Shown: positions 22,798-34,342 of the stretch, piece by piece
How the letters are laid out: every line of letters begins with the position of its first letter
Position numbering within the stretch: the first letter of the stretch is position 1
The notes under the pieces: model-generated
Database searches by the model: none
Told to the model about the DNA's origin: nothing
What the model saw: the letters and a program-made list of their open reading frames with translations, nothing else
From: Phialocephala subalpina
Taxonomy: Eukaryota; Ascomycota; Leotiomycetes; Helotiales; Mollisiaceae
DNA: 64,000 nt
Direction of reading: 5' to 3'
Assembly: GCA_900073065.1 (NCBI GenBank)
Contig: FJOG01000002.1
Location: forward strand, 2,264,243 to 2,328,242
Translations under genes and position numbers: made by a program

Positions 22798-24169
22798 CGC
22801 GTCGCCCTTCACTAACACTGTGGCTGTGGGACTTTGAATGTTGTAATCCTTGCTATATCATAGCAGGCCTTCTAGTGCCCGCAGATAGCAAGAATGAGAT
22901 CCCTTGGGGGACCTGGGAGGCCGTCTGGTTGCAGCCAAGTTGATTTGCTGGCAGTGGAGCGGAGCGGTACTGCGGTGGTAGAGCCGGCAGGCGGGGATCT
23001 GGAAATGTAAACTCTCCTATACCCAAAGTAATTTGGGGAAGGCGGGAGTTGATTGGGCGGAGGGATGCTCGTTTAAGGTTGGAGGAAAGGATCTAAAATT
23101 GGGGAGGCGAGGCGAGTCAGGAAATATAAATCTGCATGACGCCCATCAGAAGTACTGTAATCTTAGAAGATGATTAGGATGACTTCAACCGCATGGCAGC
23201 ATTAGATCTCACATTGGTAATACAACAAACAAACTTTGCAAACTATATTACAGCCGCATTATTCTCGGAATGTGCTGTTGAGCTGGTCTTCCAGGAACGA
23301 TCGAATCCTCAATTTCACGATGAACACTGCATGGGACTATGCAGTCTCCCTTGGCACTCGGGACAAATCCTACGCACAAGCATATTGGAGATGCAGCATG
23401 CTCGGTACTGTACCACTATTAACGACATCGGAAATTATATGGAAGATCCAAATGGCATGGTACGGTCATCATCAGAGTATTCTCACTATCACATTTCGAT
23501 ACAGTAACGCGCAGATGGACTGGTGGCATGGCATATCTTGGGCTATTGATGAAGTCATAGAGTATGTGAATCAGAGCAGATTCTTTCTACCGCAAATCGA
23601 TACCTGTACGGCTTGATACACAGATAACCCAGATTCATGTCCGGCTTGCCCTCGATCATTCACGAACTCGGAGCTCACAACCACAATACGGTAGATATTC
23701 ACCTTCATTTCCCTAAACCTAAATGGCTTGGAAGTAGCGTTGCATGACATACTCAGTGCAAATACTGCCTGTAATCATGAAGAGACACTCCTGGGTATCA
23801 CAAGTGGTCACATGAGAGAGAGGGCCATCCCTTTTCACTTCGACTTTACGCGAGCTTTTGACGGTGGTTGTTGTTTGGGTACTCAGCAGGCGAGCCTTAT
23901 TCTGTTCTTGCGATTATTTCACCTCTCTAGATTTTTGAATCGATATGACCATTGGGTTCAGAATCGTTCTGAAGCCATGGGTTCATGTGATTTGGGAAAG
24001 TGCAGTCCTTGTAGTCTGCGAGCAGGATGTTCTTTCCTTCTTGTCCATTGTCCACCTGATTTGTTGTTTCCTTTCTGGAAGTCTCATCAATTCCTGTTTG
24101 CTCTTCTGTTTAACTTGTCAACTCCAACACCACATTTGAACTTGCTCTTTGTCCAAGTTCAGCAGCGAA
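22798..24169. other. Divergent region between the PDK1-like kinase and the disordered-protein gene
   Basis: About 1.4 kb with several short open frames (23193-23616, 23728-24213) that have no recognisable domains; I read them as leader/promoter sequence. Confidence 0.5.
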
Positions 24170-26149
24170 ATGCTTCGGTGTCCACCTACGACCATTGTCC
24201 TGGGCCGAAGTGACATACTGGATTTCGAGAAACGCCAACAACGTCGCAAAGAGCACGAGACAGACAAAGTGAACCGCGAATCCGCACGCATCGCTGCAGG
24301 TGGACAAGATGGACCTCGCTTTGGTCAAGGTCAGTACAATCGTTCTCACATTGAACAGCTCTAACGGCGCAACGCAGAAGAATTTATGCTTCCGTTCCAT
24401 CCAGCGCAAGCAAAGGCTGAGGAACAGCACTTCCCAAAGTCAACATCTCCCTTAACCGATGACGAAACTCAATCGCGCTCGCCTACAGCTGAGGAAAGGT
24501 TCCCTGATTTGCAAGTACATGGCACGGTCCTTGATTCTGTTGAGCTGGACCACTCCGACGAGAATCCCACCCGAACATCAGAAGTCAGGTCTTCATCGCC
24601 TGTCAAGCATGACTTCGACTATGGAGGCTTTGTTGAGAGTCCACTCCCAGAAGGTGAAGACAACACTCCACAAGGGTCATCACCCTTCCGTAAGCGTTCC
24701 GCTTTGTACCAATTGCGGCGCTCACGATTTACACTAGTTCCAGATGGATTCTCAACACCTCAAACCGGCCGACATCCAGATGTACGAAGGCTTCGCAGAG
24801 CTCCACTGCCTCGTTCACCGCTATTCTTGTCTCAAAACGCCACAACATCACCCAATGGTCGGCCTACTACTCGGCTCACCCCGCGCGTCACTTCGCGAGT
24901 AGCAACACATAATACTCCGGGGATCATCTTCGCTCAGCCACCTCGAAGGCCACCACGATCGTCACCTCGTACTCTCAGACATCAGACGAACAGCTTCTCA
25001 TTCGACTCCTCGGAAAGAGCAAGTGCTGCCTATGAACAAGAACGTGTCATTTCGAACTCCACCGATGATAGCAGGCCTCGTCCATCTGAAGATGTCAGTC
25101 TCCATGACGAACTTCGAGGAAGCTCATTGCAGAGCTCTCGGGTCAGCTCTGGTATCCCAGTGTTCTATGGTCCACAATCCGACAATGCGTTAGACACAGA
25201 AGAAGAAGCGTACATCACTAACCCAGACTTTATGTTCTCATCTCCGGCTTTGCCATTGCCGCCACCATTCTCATCAGTCTCACGTCGCGCTTCCAATGCA
25301 GATTCTTTACCATCGATAAGTAGCGGTTATCAACCATGCGAATATCAACCACAGAATCCCGCGACTAGTCCAATCAAGAGTCCTCACAAAACGCCGAATA
25401 GAGGTAGAGGCGAAGTGGTCCACGAAAGTCTGAAGACCAGTCCAGTTATTCCAACGATTGAGACAAACGAAAGCCCTCCGGTGAGTTGATATCTCATGAA
25501 AGTTCATAGCTCAGTCACTGACTGTCCGTTTGAGTCTGGAGGAAGAATTGCTGGCTTCCTAAATCGCATTGCATCTTACCGTGTTAGGTCGCCTCTCTAT
25601 CGTGGTGCACCATCTGGTTCATCTTCTCCTGCTTCGACGTCTGTTCAAACTCCAGATCGTAAGAATTCAGCAACCCTTCATTCTCAAACGCCTTCTCGAA
25701 GTTATCGTGTGTACAACGATGCGTTGTCTCCAGATACGCAACCACAGACACCAGCGAATTTACCCGAGGCACGACATCGTTCCAGATATCATGCTTCATA
25801 CACCGCCCCCGTTACTAGGAATGCTGCACGCCGTGATACAAGCTCTAACAATATTACAAGCCGCACAGGCAGTAGAGGTTCAGTCCGCCGGCAGGCACCT
25901 TTCTATACACCCGTGAGAGTCGGTCGACAAGGTCGCCGCACTGATTCACCCACCGGAATGAGAGACGAGGGCTTTGAAGGTCTCTACGGTGGACGAGAAA
26001 ATGGAGACGAAGAACAGAATTGGGTTGAAGGTGTGAGATTTAACAATGCTGAAACCAGGCTTTGGGGCGCTAGAGACGCCAGAAACGACGCAGAAGCGCT
26101 GAGAGAAACTCCAGAACCAGAAGATTGGAGAGTTGGACGAAGAAATTGA
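24170..26149 (+). CDS. Intrinsically disordered fungal protein of unknown function, 625 aa
   Basis: Three exons, 24170-24329, 24378-25480 and 25535-26149, joined in frame (G|AA; Pro|Ser-Gly). I do not recognise the family. The N-terminus has a compact, ordered-looking block (PPTTIVLGRSDILDFEKR, then KEHETDKVNRESARIAAGG). The rest is Ser/Pro/Arg-rich with many SP/TP sites, typical of phospho-regulated disordered proteins. A second ordered patch opens exon 3 (SGGRIAGFLNRIASYRVRSPLYRG). The C-terminus contains NWVEGVRFNNAETRLWGARDARNDAEALRE. No signal peptide or membrane segment is seen. Introns are 48 and 54 nt with good branch sites. The true start could lie further upstream if a 5' exon was missed. 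Confidence 0.72.
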
Positions 26150-27052
26150 ATTATGTGAGGACTGTATGGGTGGTATCGAGAGTTCAGAGCAGGAGGACAT
26201 GCCAGGAAGTATTGTTATTTGCTCTTGGTGTGAGCAACTTGGCACCTTGGCCACTTCGTGTATCGACTACTATCTTGTTATGTTTTAGAACTTTGCATTT
26301 GATAAGCACTACTAGAAGAGAGGCGTGGCAGACGTGGCATAGATAGATAGCAACAGTACATCAAAGGTAGACAATTAAATCGTAGGTACATACTACATTC
26401 CCACACCATGAACTTCTGGCCTACCCTTTCTTAGCAAGCCCCCTTAACTCCTTCATCGGGACTTGCGGCTCCATTCGTGATCGACGATCGAGAGAACACC
26501 TTCGATGCGATGACGGAAGCGGCGAAAATAATCCGCAAGTCCAGAGAGTCTGGAAGCAGCATATCACAACTCTTTCGAGAGTTCTGGAGGGGATGACTGA
26601 AAGATTTGCAATACTGCGTGGCGCTTAACTTTACCACTCTCTTGATTATTCGTGCCCAAAATTTGAATGTTCCTGGAATTCATCTATCCATGGAGGATAT
26701 CTCCTTTTTATACGTTTCACGAACTGCTACGTCTCGCATTTCCTTGATTTCCCCTGGCGAATATTTACTTTGTGCCTGTGAGATGCCTGCAGGTGCTGTG
26801 AGATCCCTGTGAGATGCAGCGGGTTCCAAGGCGATGCCGCTACAGTAAATTTAAAGTGGTGGGGTGCCAGTTGTGACGACATCACTGTTATTCTGAAATT
26901 CGATGTTGATATCGTAGTGCTAGAAATTTAGGTACGTGACTGAAGGTTTGCTCCGGTAGTTTATTCACTCGTCTGCCGTGACTGTTTTCTTCTTGAATCT
27001 TTTCTTCTTATGCGTGTTTTGTCTTGCGGAATTGCAGCAGAACGAGGTCTTC
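26150..27052. other. Intergenic, upstream of the glucosyltransferase-like gene
   Basis: Holds three close copies of TGTGAGATSC at 26779-26817 and, in the presumed leader, a short upstream reading frame at 27010-27066 that overlaps the main start. Confidence 0.5.
26779..26817 (+). repeat. Three short direct repeats (CTGTGAGATSC)
   Basis: CTGTGAGATGC, CTGTGAGATCC and CTGTGAGATGC occur within 40 bp in the region upstream of the glucosyltransferase-like gene; they could be clustered factor-binding sites or a slippage product. Confidence 0.45.
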
Positions 27053-30000
27053 ATGATGGCCACTGACTTTCCAGCCAGCAGTCCCAGCGCCACCACCCCT
27101 TCGAAGCATGCGACCTTTGAAGATGTGCTGGACTCCGACTCGACGCTTGGGAAAGTTGTAAATGGGAACAGCAGCGAGCCAAGGCCAATTTCTGTAGATG
27201 GTGTACGACCCGTTGTCTCGAGACAATGGCAGACGGAGAGACCGCAACCTACGACTAAGACATCATGGCTGGGAAACCCGCGATTGACGAGAAACGCTAC
27301 GAATGTATCGGCGCTGAACGAAGCTATTTGGAATAGCCCAAGCAATGATCACGATTCTGCGACTACGAGTTCCTCGGATGAAGATGAGGATGATACGGAA
27401 CATATTAAGAGGCGGAGAGAGAGAGGGAGGAAACATAGTGGTGGCTATTCGAGGTTTAATGTTGGGAATGAGAATTTCAATACTAGGGGGAGGGTGAGGA
27501 AGGATGGCAGACTCACGATCAGTGTCAATGAGACCGCGAATAGAGGATATCTGGCGAAGGCGTTGGGTGCTACGTTTGGCCATTTTGCTCCGTCTGCGGC
27601 GGATGACATGAATGCCACTGCCCCACAGCATGGTCGAGAAAGCATCTCGAGAGCGTCGTCCGAGGCTACGATTACCTCGGATATTCCTCGACCTTCGTTG
27701 AATATTGTGGTTATGGTAATTGGGAGTCGTGGAGATATTCAGCCGTTTCTGAAGCTGGGGAAGAATCTAAAGGAATACGGACATAGGGTACGAATCGCTA
27801 CGCATCCTGCTTTCAAGGACTTCGTGCAGAAGGATTCGGGACTCGAGTTCTTCTCTGTTGGTGGTGATCCTTCTGAACTAATGGCATTCATGGTTAAGAA
27901 CCCAGGAATGATTCCAACCATGGACACCTTGAAGAAAGGGGAAGTTGGCCGCCGACGAGATCAGATGGCAGAGATGTTCGAAGGTTTCTGGAGAGCTTGT
28001 ATCAATGCTACGGACGACGAGAAGGATGAGGCGAATCTCAAGATGATGGGCCAGAAGGCTCCGTTCATTGCGGATGCTATCATTGCCAACCCGCCTTCTT
28101 TTGCACATATTCATTGTGCAGAGCGACTGGGTATTCCGCTGCATTTGATGTTTACGTTTCCGTATACACCAACGCAGGCCTTCCCTCATCCTTTGGCGAA
28201 CGTTAAGAAGTCAAATGTTGATCCGGGATATGCGAACTTCATGTCATATCCTCTTGTCGAGATGATGACATGGCAGGGGTAAGTTCTATCACCTACCTTA
28301 TTGCCAATCACTAACAAAAGTAGACTTGGTGACTTGATCAACAACTTTCGAGTCAAGACCTTAGGTCTAGAACCTGTATCGACATTATGGGCACCAGGTC
28401 AGCTCTATCGCCTCAAAGTCCCGTACACTTACCTATGGTCACCTGGTCTTATCCCCAAGCCGAAAGACTGGGGACCAGAAATCGACATTGCTGGCTTCGT
28501 GTTCCTCGACCTCGCCTCTTCGTTCGAGCCACCACAGGACCTGGTGAAATTCCTGGATGCTGGAGAGCTACCCGTCTACATCGGATTCGGTTCGATTGTT
28601 GTCGACGACCCGGATAAGTTTACAAAGATGATTTTCGAAGCTGTCGAGAAAGCCGGTGTACGAGCACTTGTGTCAAAAGGCTGGGGCGGCCTCGGAGGCG
28701 ACAGCACCCCTGACAACATCTTCATGCTGGAGAACACTCCTCACGATTGGCTATTTCCAAAAGTTTCCGCAGTCGTTCATCACGGTGGTGCTGGAACAAC
28801 GGCAATTGGATTGAAGTGCGGGAAGCCTACCATGATTGTTCCATTCTTCGGAGATCAACAATTCTGGGGAGCTATGATTGGAGAGTCGGGAGCTGGTACT
28901 AAGCCTGTTCCCTACAAGAACCTGACAGCAGATAAGCTGGCTGAGGGTATCAAGCAATGCTTGACAGACGAAGCACGAAAGGGCGCCGAGAAGATCGCAA
29001 AAGATATCGAAGCTGAAGGAGATGGCGCAAAGAACGCAGTCATTTCCTTCCATCGGAGCCTTGTGCTTCGAGGTCAGAATTCTATGCGTTGCTCTATCTT
29101 GGAAGATCGAGTGGCAGTATGGACCCTCAAAAATACCAGTCTACGATTAAGTGCCCTAGCTGCTGAGTTTCTTGTTGAGAGGGAAAAGCTTACATGGAAG
29201 CAATTACGACTGATACGACATAATGAGTGGAACGACTTTGAAGGTCCGGGCGAGCCAATCTCCGGCGGAGGACTTGCAATCATGGGAACCGTCACTGGAA
29301 TCGCGACTGGCATTGGAAGCGTGCCTTTTAGGATCGCAAAGAGTTCGAAGAGACGTGCTAGACATGAAGAGAAGAAACGGAAGTCCCAAGAAGCCAGCCG
29401 GAGAAAGTTTAGTGAGAAGTGGAGCGGAAAAAAGTCCCATGGAAACATACCCACTGGAAAACCTGTCACTGGAAGCAACCAGAAGCATAGTACTGAATCT
29501 CAGGGCAAAATTCGCGGTACGCCGAACGAGACAATGGGACAGTATGCAGAGGATAAATTAGCCAATATCGCGCACACACGTTCACGAGGCGAAGGCAGCG
29601 CTGCCGGCCATCCTGGCATGGGTAAGCACTCTGTGCAAGGAGAGCCTTTACAGCAGAAGCACGACGCAAACGATGAACAGGATCACCAAAACCGTGGCGA
29701 CGACGAAGAATCGGAATTATCTGATGATCCTGAGGACAATGCGGCGGAGGAAGTGGCACATGATATTGGATCAGGAGTTGGCAAAACAGCCGAGTCGATA
29801 GCTCGAGCTCCTATGGACCTTTCCCTAGCTATCGCTCAAGGCTTTCACAATGCTCCTCGACTTTATGGCGACACTACCGTACGACGCCCAACTCGAATCA
29901 CCGGTATCAAATCTGGACTGAAAGCTGCTGGCGAGGAGTTTACATTCGGTATTTACGAGTATGTATAAATCCCGCCCTGATTCTACCACTTCGTAGGGAG

Positions 30001-30854
30001 TCGAGCTCCCGAAGAGCTCGGCTCCTCGATTCCTTAATATCATTTGAAGCCACTTACTAACTTCTTGTAGTGGCTTCACTGGCCTAGTTGTTCAACCATA
30101 TACCGGTGCTCGTGAAAACGGCGTATTCGGCTTTGTCAAAGGTGTAGGCATGGGTCTCACGGGCTTCGTTCTCAAGGATCTAGCGGCTATCTTTGGTCCA
30201 TTTGGATACACTTTCAAGGTATGACTTCCCCGAGCACAATTTCCCCATTGGGCACTTTTCATGAGTTCTACTTGCTGCAAACTCAGAAGCAGGCATTTGA
30301 CTCCCGAATAACTCCCGATATGTTTTAAAGAAGTATGCTGACTTGGGGATGTCACCCTCAAGGGTGTTCACAAGGAACTGCTGAAGCACAAGCAACCAAC
30401 GAACTTCATCAGAAAAGCACGAATTTTGGAAGGCCAGCGCGATCTTCGAGGGCTTGATGAAAAAGAGCAAGAGCAGGCAATCGATGCCGTTAACCACGGC
30501 TGGTCGGTAGTACAACAAATCTGGGCCATCATGGAAGAGAAGCAAGATCAGAGTTTAAGGGGGAAACTCCACGTGATGAGAGAACGAAAGACATGGAGAG
30601 CAAACGGTGCCTTCAAGAACGTTGCGATGGCGGAGAAAGCATTAGAAGCTAGACGTAAAGGCGAGAGTCTAGATGGCGTCTTTTCTCAACAGCGAGGCGA
30701 ACTGGCCACGGCTCAGAGACCAAGGAAGAATGTGGTGAAGGATTTGCAGCATGGGAATGGAGATGATGTGGAGGCTGACAAGCAAGTGGTGCAGAAGAAT
30801 GGGAAGGCAAGGCCGCCAAGGCCGCCAACTAAGGAGACGCCATCCATTGCGTGA
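27053..30854 (+). CDS. GT28/UGT80-type sterol glucosyltransferase-like protein
   Basis: Four exons, 27053-28278, 28324-29958, 30071-30218 and 30363-30854, giving 1,166 aa. A disordered acidic leader (~200 aa) precedes the GT28 N-terminal Rossmann domain (VVMVIGSRGDIQPFLKLGK, from about residue 216). The C-terminal donor-binding domain has the UDP-sugar motif HHGGAGTTAIGLKCGKPT at about 561, followed by PFFGDQQFWG. This matches UDP-glucose:sterol glucosyltransferases. Unlike Atg26, no GRAM or PH domain precedes the catalytic part. The ~500-residue C-terminal extension carries Lys/Arg-rich linkers, a glycine-rich part (YTGARENGVFGFVKGVGMG) and a helix-rich tail. Intron 2 (29959-30070) is an introner-like copy; intron 3 is 144 nt. 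Glucosylation of ergosterol is inferred from family, not shown. Confidence 0.88.
29959..30070 (+). mobile_element. Introner-like intron, copy B (in the glucosyltransferase-like gene)
   Basis: A 112-nt intron, donor GTATGT, acceptor TTGTAG, branch-like CTTACTAAC near the 3' end. It splits an Asp codon (GA|T). Nearly all of the first 50 and last 20 bases match the ABC-gene intron at 1693-1812 (opposite genomic strand, same transcriptional sense). It contains an 11-bp stem, GAGTCGAGCTC with GAGCTCGGCTC, around a CCGAA loop. The two host genes are unrelated, so common descent of the genes cannot explain the match. Confidence 0.72.
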
Positions 30855-31399
30855 TGATTCTGGCTCCTGCTACGAAGGTGGTGATTGAGGGAGAAGTTCC
30901 TTCATAGATCTTCGAGTGGTTTCGATTTGAGCGATGGAGTTTGGAGTGGGCATTGCACTTTCCACATAGCACTTCAAGCGGCATAGCAGATGTAGATCTT
31001 TGTGCAGAACTCTAATGTAAGACTAATCTGAAATGACTGCACTTTCTGGCCTTGGAGGGAGGTTTCGAAACATCACTAAGCCCGCTTCTGAGTCGAAACA
31101 GTTCTACCATTCAAACATCTTGCTCAAAAGAGCTCATCAAACCTTCTGGCAGCATGTAATTCATATGTTAATGCCTTAGATAAATCTTGATGCCTTGCGA
31201 TTTAGTGATGATGTCGTGCTTCTCGGCCGTGGCGCAGAGACAATAATTGGTCAGCCGCCATCTCCACTCACTCACTCTACATTTTGACGGCTTCATGCCT
31301 CTTCATCATGGCTGGCGATTGCTCAAGGCAAGTTCTCTGTCTTTCTCACCAAGACTTATGAAGCAGTATTTCCAAGCTTTGAGTCAACCTTAAGCAACC
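30855..31399. other. Intergenic between the glucosyltransferase-like and OPT transporter genes
   Basis: 3' flank of one gene and promoter of the next. A short upstream frame (ATG at 31308, stop by 31361) lies in the presumed OPT leader. No other gene seen. Confidence 0.55.
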
Positions 31400-33639
31400 A
31401 TGGCGCCAGACAGGGGGTCATCAAGTAGCCCCGACTACCATTCCATCTCTCCCCCACCCTCGAATCCTCAGCATGTAGATACCGACAACATGTCAGAACG
31501 CCGCCGCAGAAGCGAAGCACGGAGATTCATCGCCAGCCATGCGAGCGAGGGGCAGAATTTCACTGTCCGCGGCATACTGGTCGGTCTTGGAGTCGGGCTG
31601 GTGATATGTTTCTCCAACATGTACTTCGGACTCCAGACCGGCTGGGTCTCTAGCATGAGCATGCCCTCCTCCCTCATCGGCTTCGCATTCTTCAAGACCC
31701 TCTCCAAGCACCTGGATCTGCCATTCACGCCAGTGGAAAATGTGCTGGTACAAACGGTGGCAGGCTCTATGGGAACGATGCCACTAGGCTGTGGGTTCGT
31801 GGGCGTAATGCCTGCGTTGAACTATATGCTGAAGCCCGAGGAGCAAGGTCCTTTGTTCTTGAGTCTCTGGAAACTGATACTCTGGGCTTTGGGACTTTGC
31901 TTCTTTGGCGTGGTATTTGCGGTTCCGTTACGAAAGCAAGTCATTATTCGAGAGAAGCTGAAGTTTCCTTCCGGGACCGCGACTGCGTTGATGATTGGAG
32001 TCCTACATGGGAAGGAGACTATGGCGGATGATCCTATCAGTCGAACAACATCGAGAAATCAGAGTACCGATGAGGAACCCGCTCAGGCGTACACTGCGAT
32101 TGAACCAGCGGATGTAGAGGAAGTTAATAAGAAGTTAACGAGCAACTGGAAAGCTAATGTCAAGTTGTTGACTGTTTCATTTGCTATATCTGGGCTATAT
32201 ACTCTTGCTACATATTTCTTTCCTATACTTCGGAATCTGCCGGTATTTGGATGGACGCTAGCTGAGTCTTGGTTGTGGACTCTGAATCCTTCGTTGGCTT
32301 ATGTTGGACAGGGCATTATCATGGGGCCAGCTACTACGACACACATGTTGATTGGGGCTATCGTGGGTTGGGGTATTCTTTCTCCATTGGCGAAGAATCG
32401 AGGATGGGCTCCAGGACCCGTGGATGATTGGGAAAAAGGCAGCAAGGGCTGGATTGTTTGGATATCTCTGGCTATCATGCTAGCTGATTCAGTGATCAGC
32501 CTTGGGTACATCGCTCTCGCTCCCATAGTGTCCCATGGCGGAGAATACATTGGGGATGCTCACCGGAAGATCAAGAGGGACGATTGGAAAGGTCTTTTAC
32601 AGTTCAAACCACGTCAGAACAGGACGGGATATACCCAAATAGGAGGACGAGAGGAGGTTTTGACACCCCTTGAGGAGACCGGACCCACTTCTGGAGCCTC
32701 AGATGAAGAGATCAAAGATCTTCCCGAGCCTGATGCACCAAGTGAACACTTGGTCAACAACAGCACTGTTTGGATCGGCATGATTCTCTCAATAGTCTTC
32801 TGCGTTGGAACAATACGAATCGTCTTCGGTGCTCTGGTTCCTCTCTACGCCACCATCACAGCCGTTTTCATGGCGTTGATCCTCTCCATCATGGGTGTGC
32901 GTGCTCTTGGCGAAACAGATCTCAACCCCGTCTCCGGCATCTCCAAACTGGCTCAACTCTTCTTCGCTCTCATAATCCCGCAGTCGAACAAGAACTCCGT
33001 TCTCATAAATCTTATCGCAGGCGCTGTCTCAGAAGCCGGTGCTCTACAAGCCGGTGATCTGATGCAAGATCTCAAGACAGGACATCTTCTCGGCGCAGCT
33101 CCAAATGCTCAATTCTGGGGTCAGATTATTGGAAGTGCGGTGGGAGCAGTTGTCAGTGCATTGATTTATCGTCTTTATACAAGCGTCTATGGAGTTCCTG
33201 GAGATTTGTTCCAGGTTCCTACGGGATATGTATGGATCTTCACTGCGAGATTGGTCACTGGGCAAGGGTTGCCGCATATGGCATGGCAATGGGCACTCGG
33301 CTCTGCTATCATCTTTATAATCACGACTTGTATTCGGATTGTGGGAAATGAGAAGAAATGGCATCCATATATTCCTGGTGGAATTGCTGTTGCTGTTGGT
33401 AAGTGTCCTTCCTTCACTGGGTGCTTTTGGCAAGGCTAATATTCAAAAAAGGCATGTACAACGTCCCGTCCTTCACCCTTGCAAGAGCAATCGGTGGATT
33501 CGTAAACTGGTACTGGAAAAGCTACCGCAGAAGAGAAGAGACCCCCATCGTCGTGTTAGCCAGCGGTCTCATCCTCGGCGAAGGCGTAGTCAGCATTGTG
33601 AACTTGCTTCTAGCTAGTGCCTCTGTACCACATCTTTAG
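31400..33639 (+). CDS. Oligopeptide transporter (OPT superfamily, YSL-like clade)
   Basis: Two exons, 31400-33398 and 33452-33639, giving 728 aa. A hydrophilic N-terminus of ~55 residues is followed by many membrane segments, beginning with FTVRGILVGLGVGLVICFSN. Family signatures include NMYFGLQTGW, PVENVLVQTVAGSMGTMPLG, KLKFPSGTATA and the C-terminal GAVSEAGALQAGDLMQDLKTGHLLGA, all typical of the YSL/metal-complex branch rather than the peptide (PT) branch. Function is proton-coupled uptake of small peptides or metal chelates at the plasma or vacuolar membrane; the substrate is not determinable. A cytosolic loop at about 215-240 and another at about 400-450 are charged and variable. The 53-nt intron lies late in the gene. 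Family confidence is high. Confidence 0.93.
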
Positions 33640-33741
33640 ATAGCTATATACAATACCAATTCATCTTCAATTCCATCCCACTTCTCACCGCTGGAATTCT
33701 TTCAAAGTCAGTGGGACCCACGAGTCAGCGGTATGAAAAAA

Positions 33742-33755
33742 ATATATATATATAT
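33742..33755. repeat. AT dinucleotide microsatellite
   Basis: About seven ta/at units flanked by A and T runs. Confidence 0.75.
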
Positions 33756-33812
33756 TTATAAATTGACTTTCGTTGCATCCCGCGATTTTAAGACCGTTCC
33801 GCCATCCTTCTT

Positions 33813-33828
33813 AGTACAGTACAGTACA
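33813..33828. repeat. AGTAC pentanucleotide repeat
   Basis: Three tandem agtac units. Confidence 0.7.
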
Positions 33829-34342
33829 ATGCACCGACCATATCTGAAGCTGAAGTAAGTCTCAAGCTACGGATCCGGAGAGAACGTTACTCTGACTCGA
33901 CTCCGACAGGAAAGTGTTGCGCGTCGCAGTTTTTTAGTGGGGTGGGTTAAAATTAGTATTGCGGTGGTGCTGGAAGTGTTGGAGGCGAGTCAACTTGGTG
34001 CATAGGCGGTCGTGTTTGGTAGTGAGGATATTACAAAGCATAGCACGAACTCACAAGGTTGGGTTGCCCTAGACTTGGACGGTGGATGGAAAGAAGTTTG
34101 GGACGGGAAGGAGTTCAGTTTAGATGGTGAAATAGACCGAATGATTATGTTTCAGATGAAATACAGCCATGCCATCGAATACAATGAACTGAACTGTTTT
34201 ACACGCGGATTCAATAGCTACCATGACCTGCCCTGTCTGTAACCGCTTCAAAACTGATGCTAGACCAAGGGTATTTCTCAGATCAAATTCCCAGAACGCC
34301 TTGCTATTGCAAACAATAACCGTACAACCCCACCTGCTTGGC

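Larger units (their letters stand above)
33640..34342. other. Convergent 3' flanks (OPT gene / RAV1 gene) with simple repeats
   Basis: No gene recognised. Contains an (AT)n run and an AGTAC/CAGTA repeat. Confidence 0.55.

Noticed and set aside
23193..24213. Several plus-strand frames of 70-160 codons upstream of the disordered-protein gene
   Set aside because: No domain, no conserved motif, mixed frames and a position fitting a promoter/leader.
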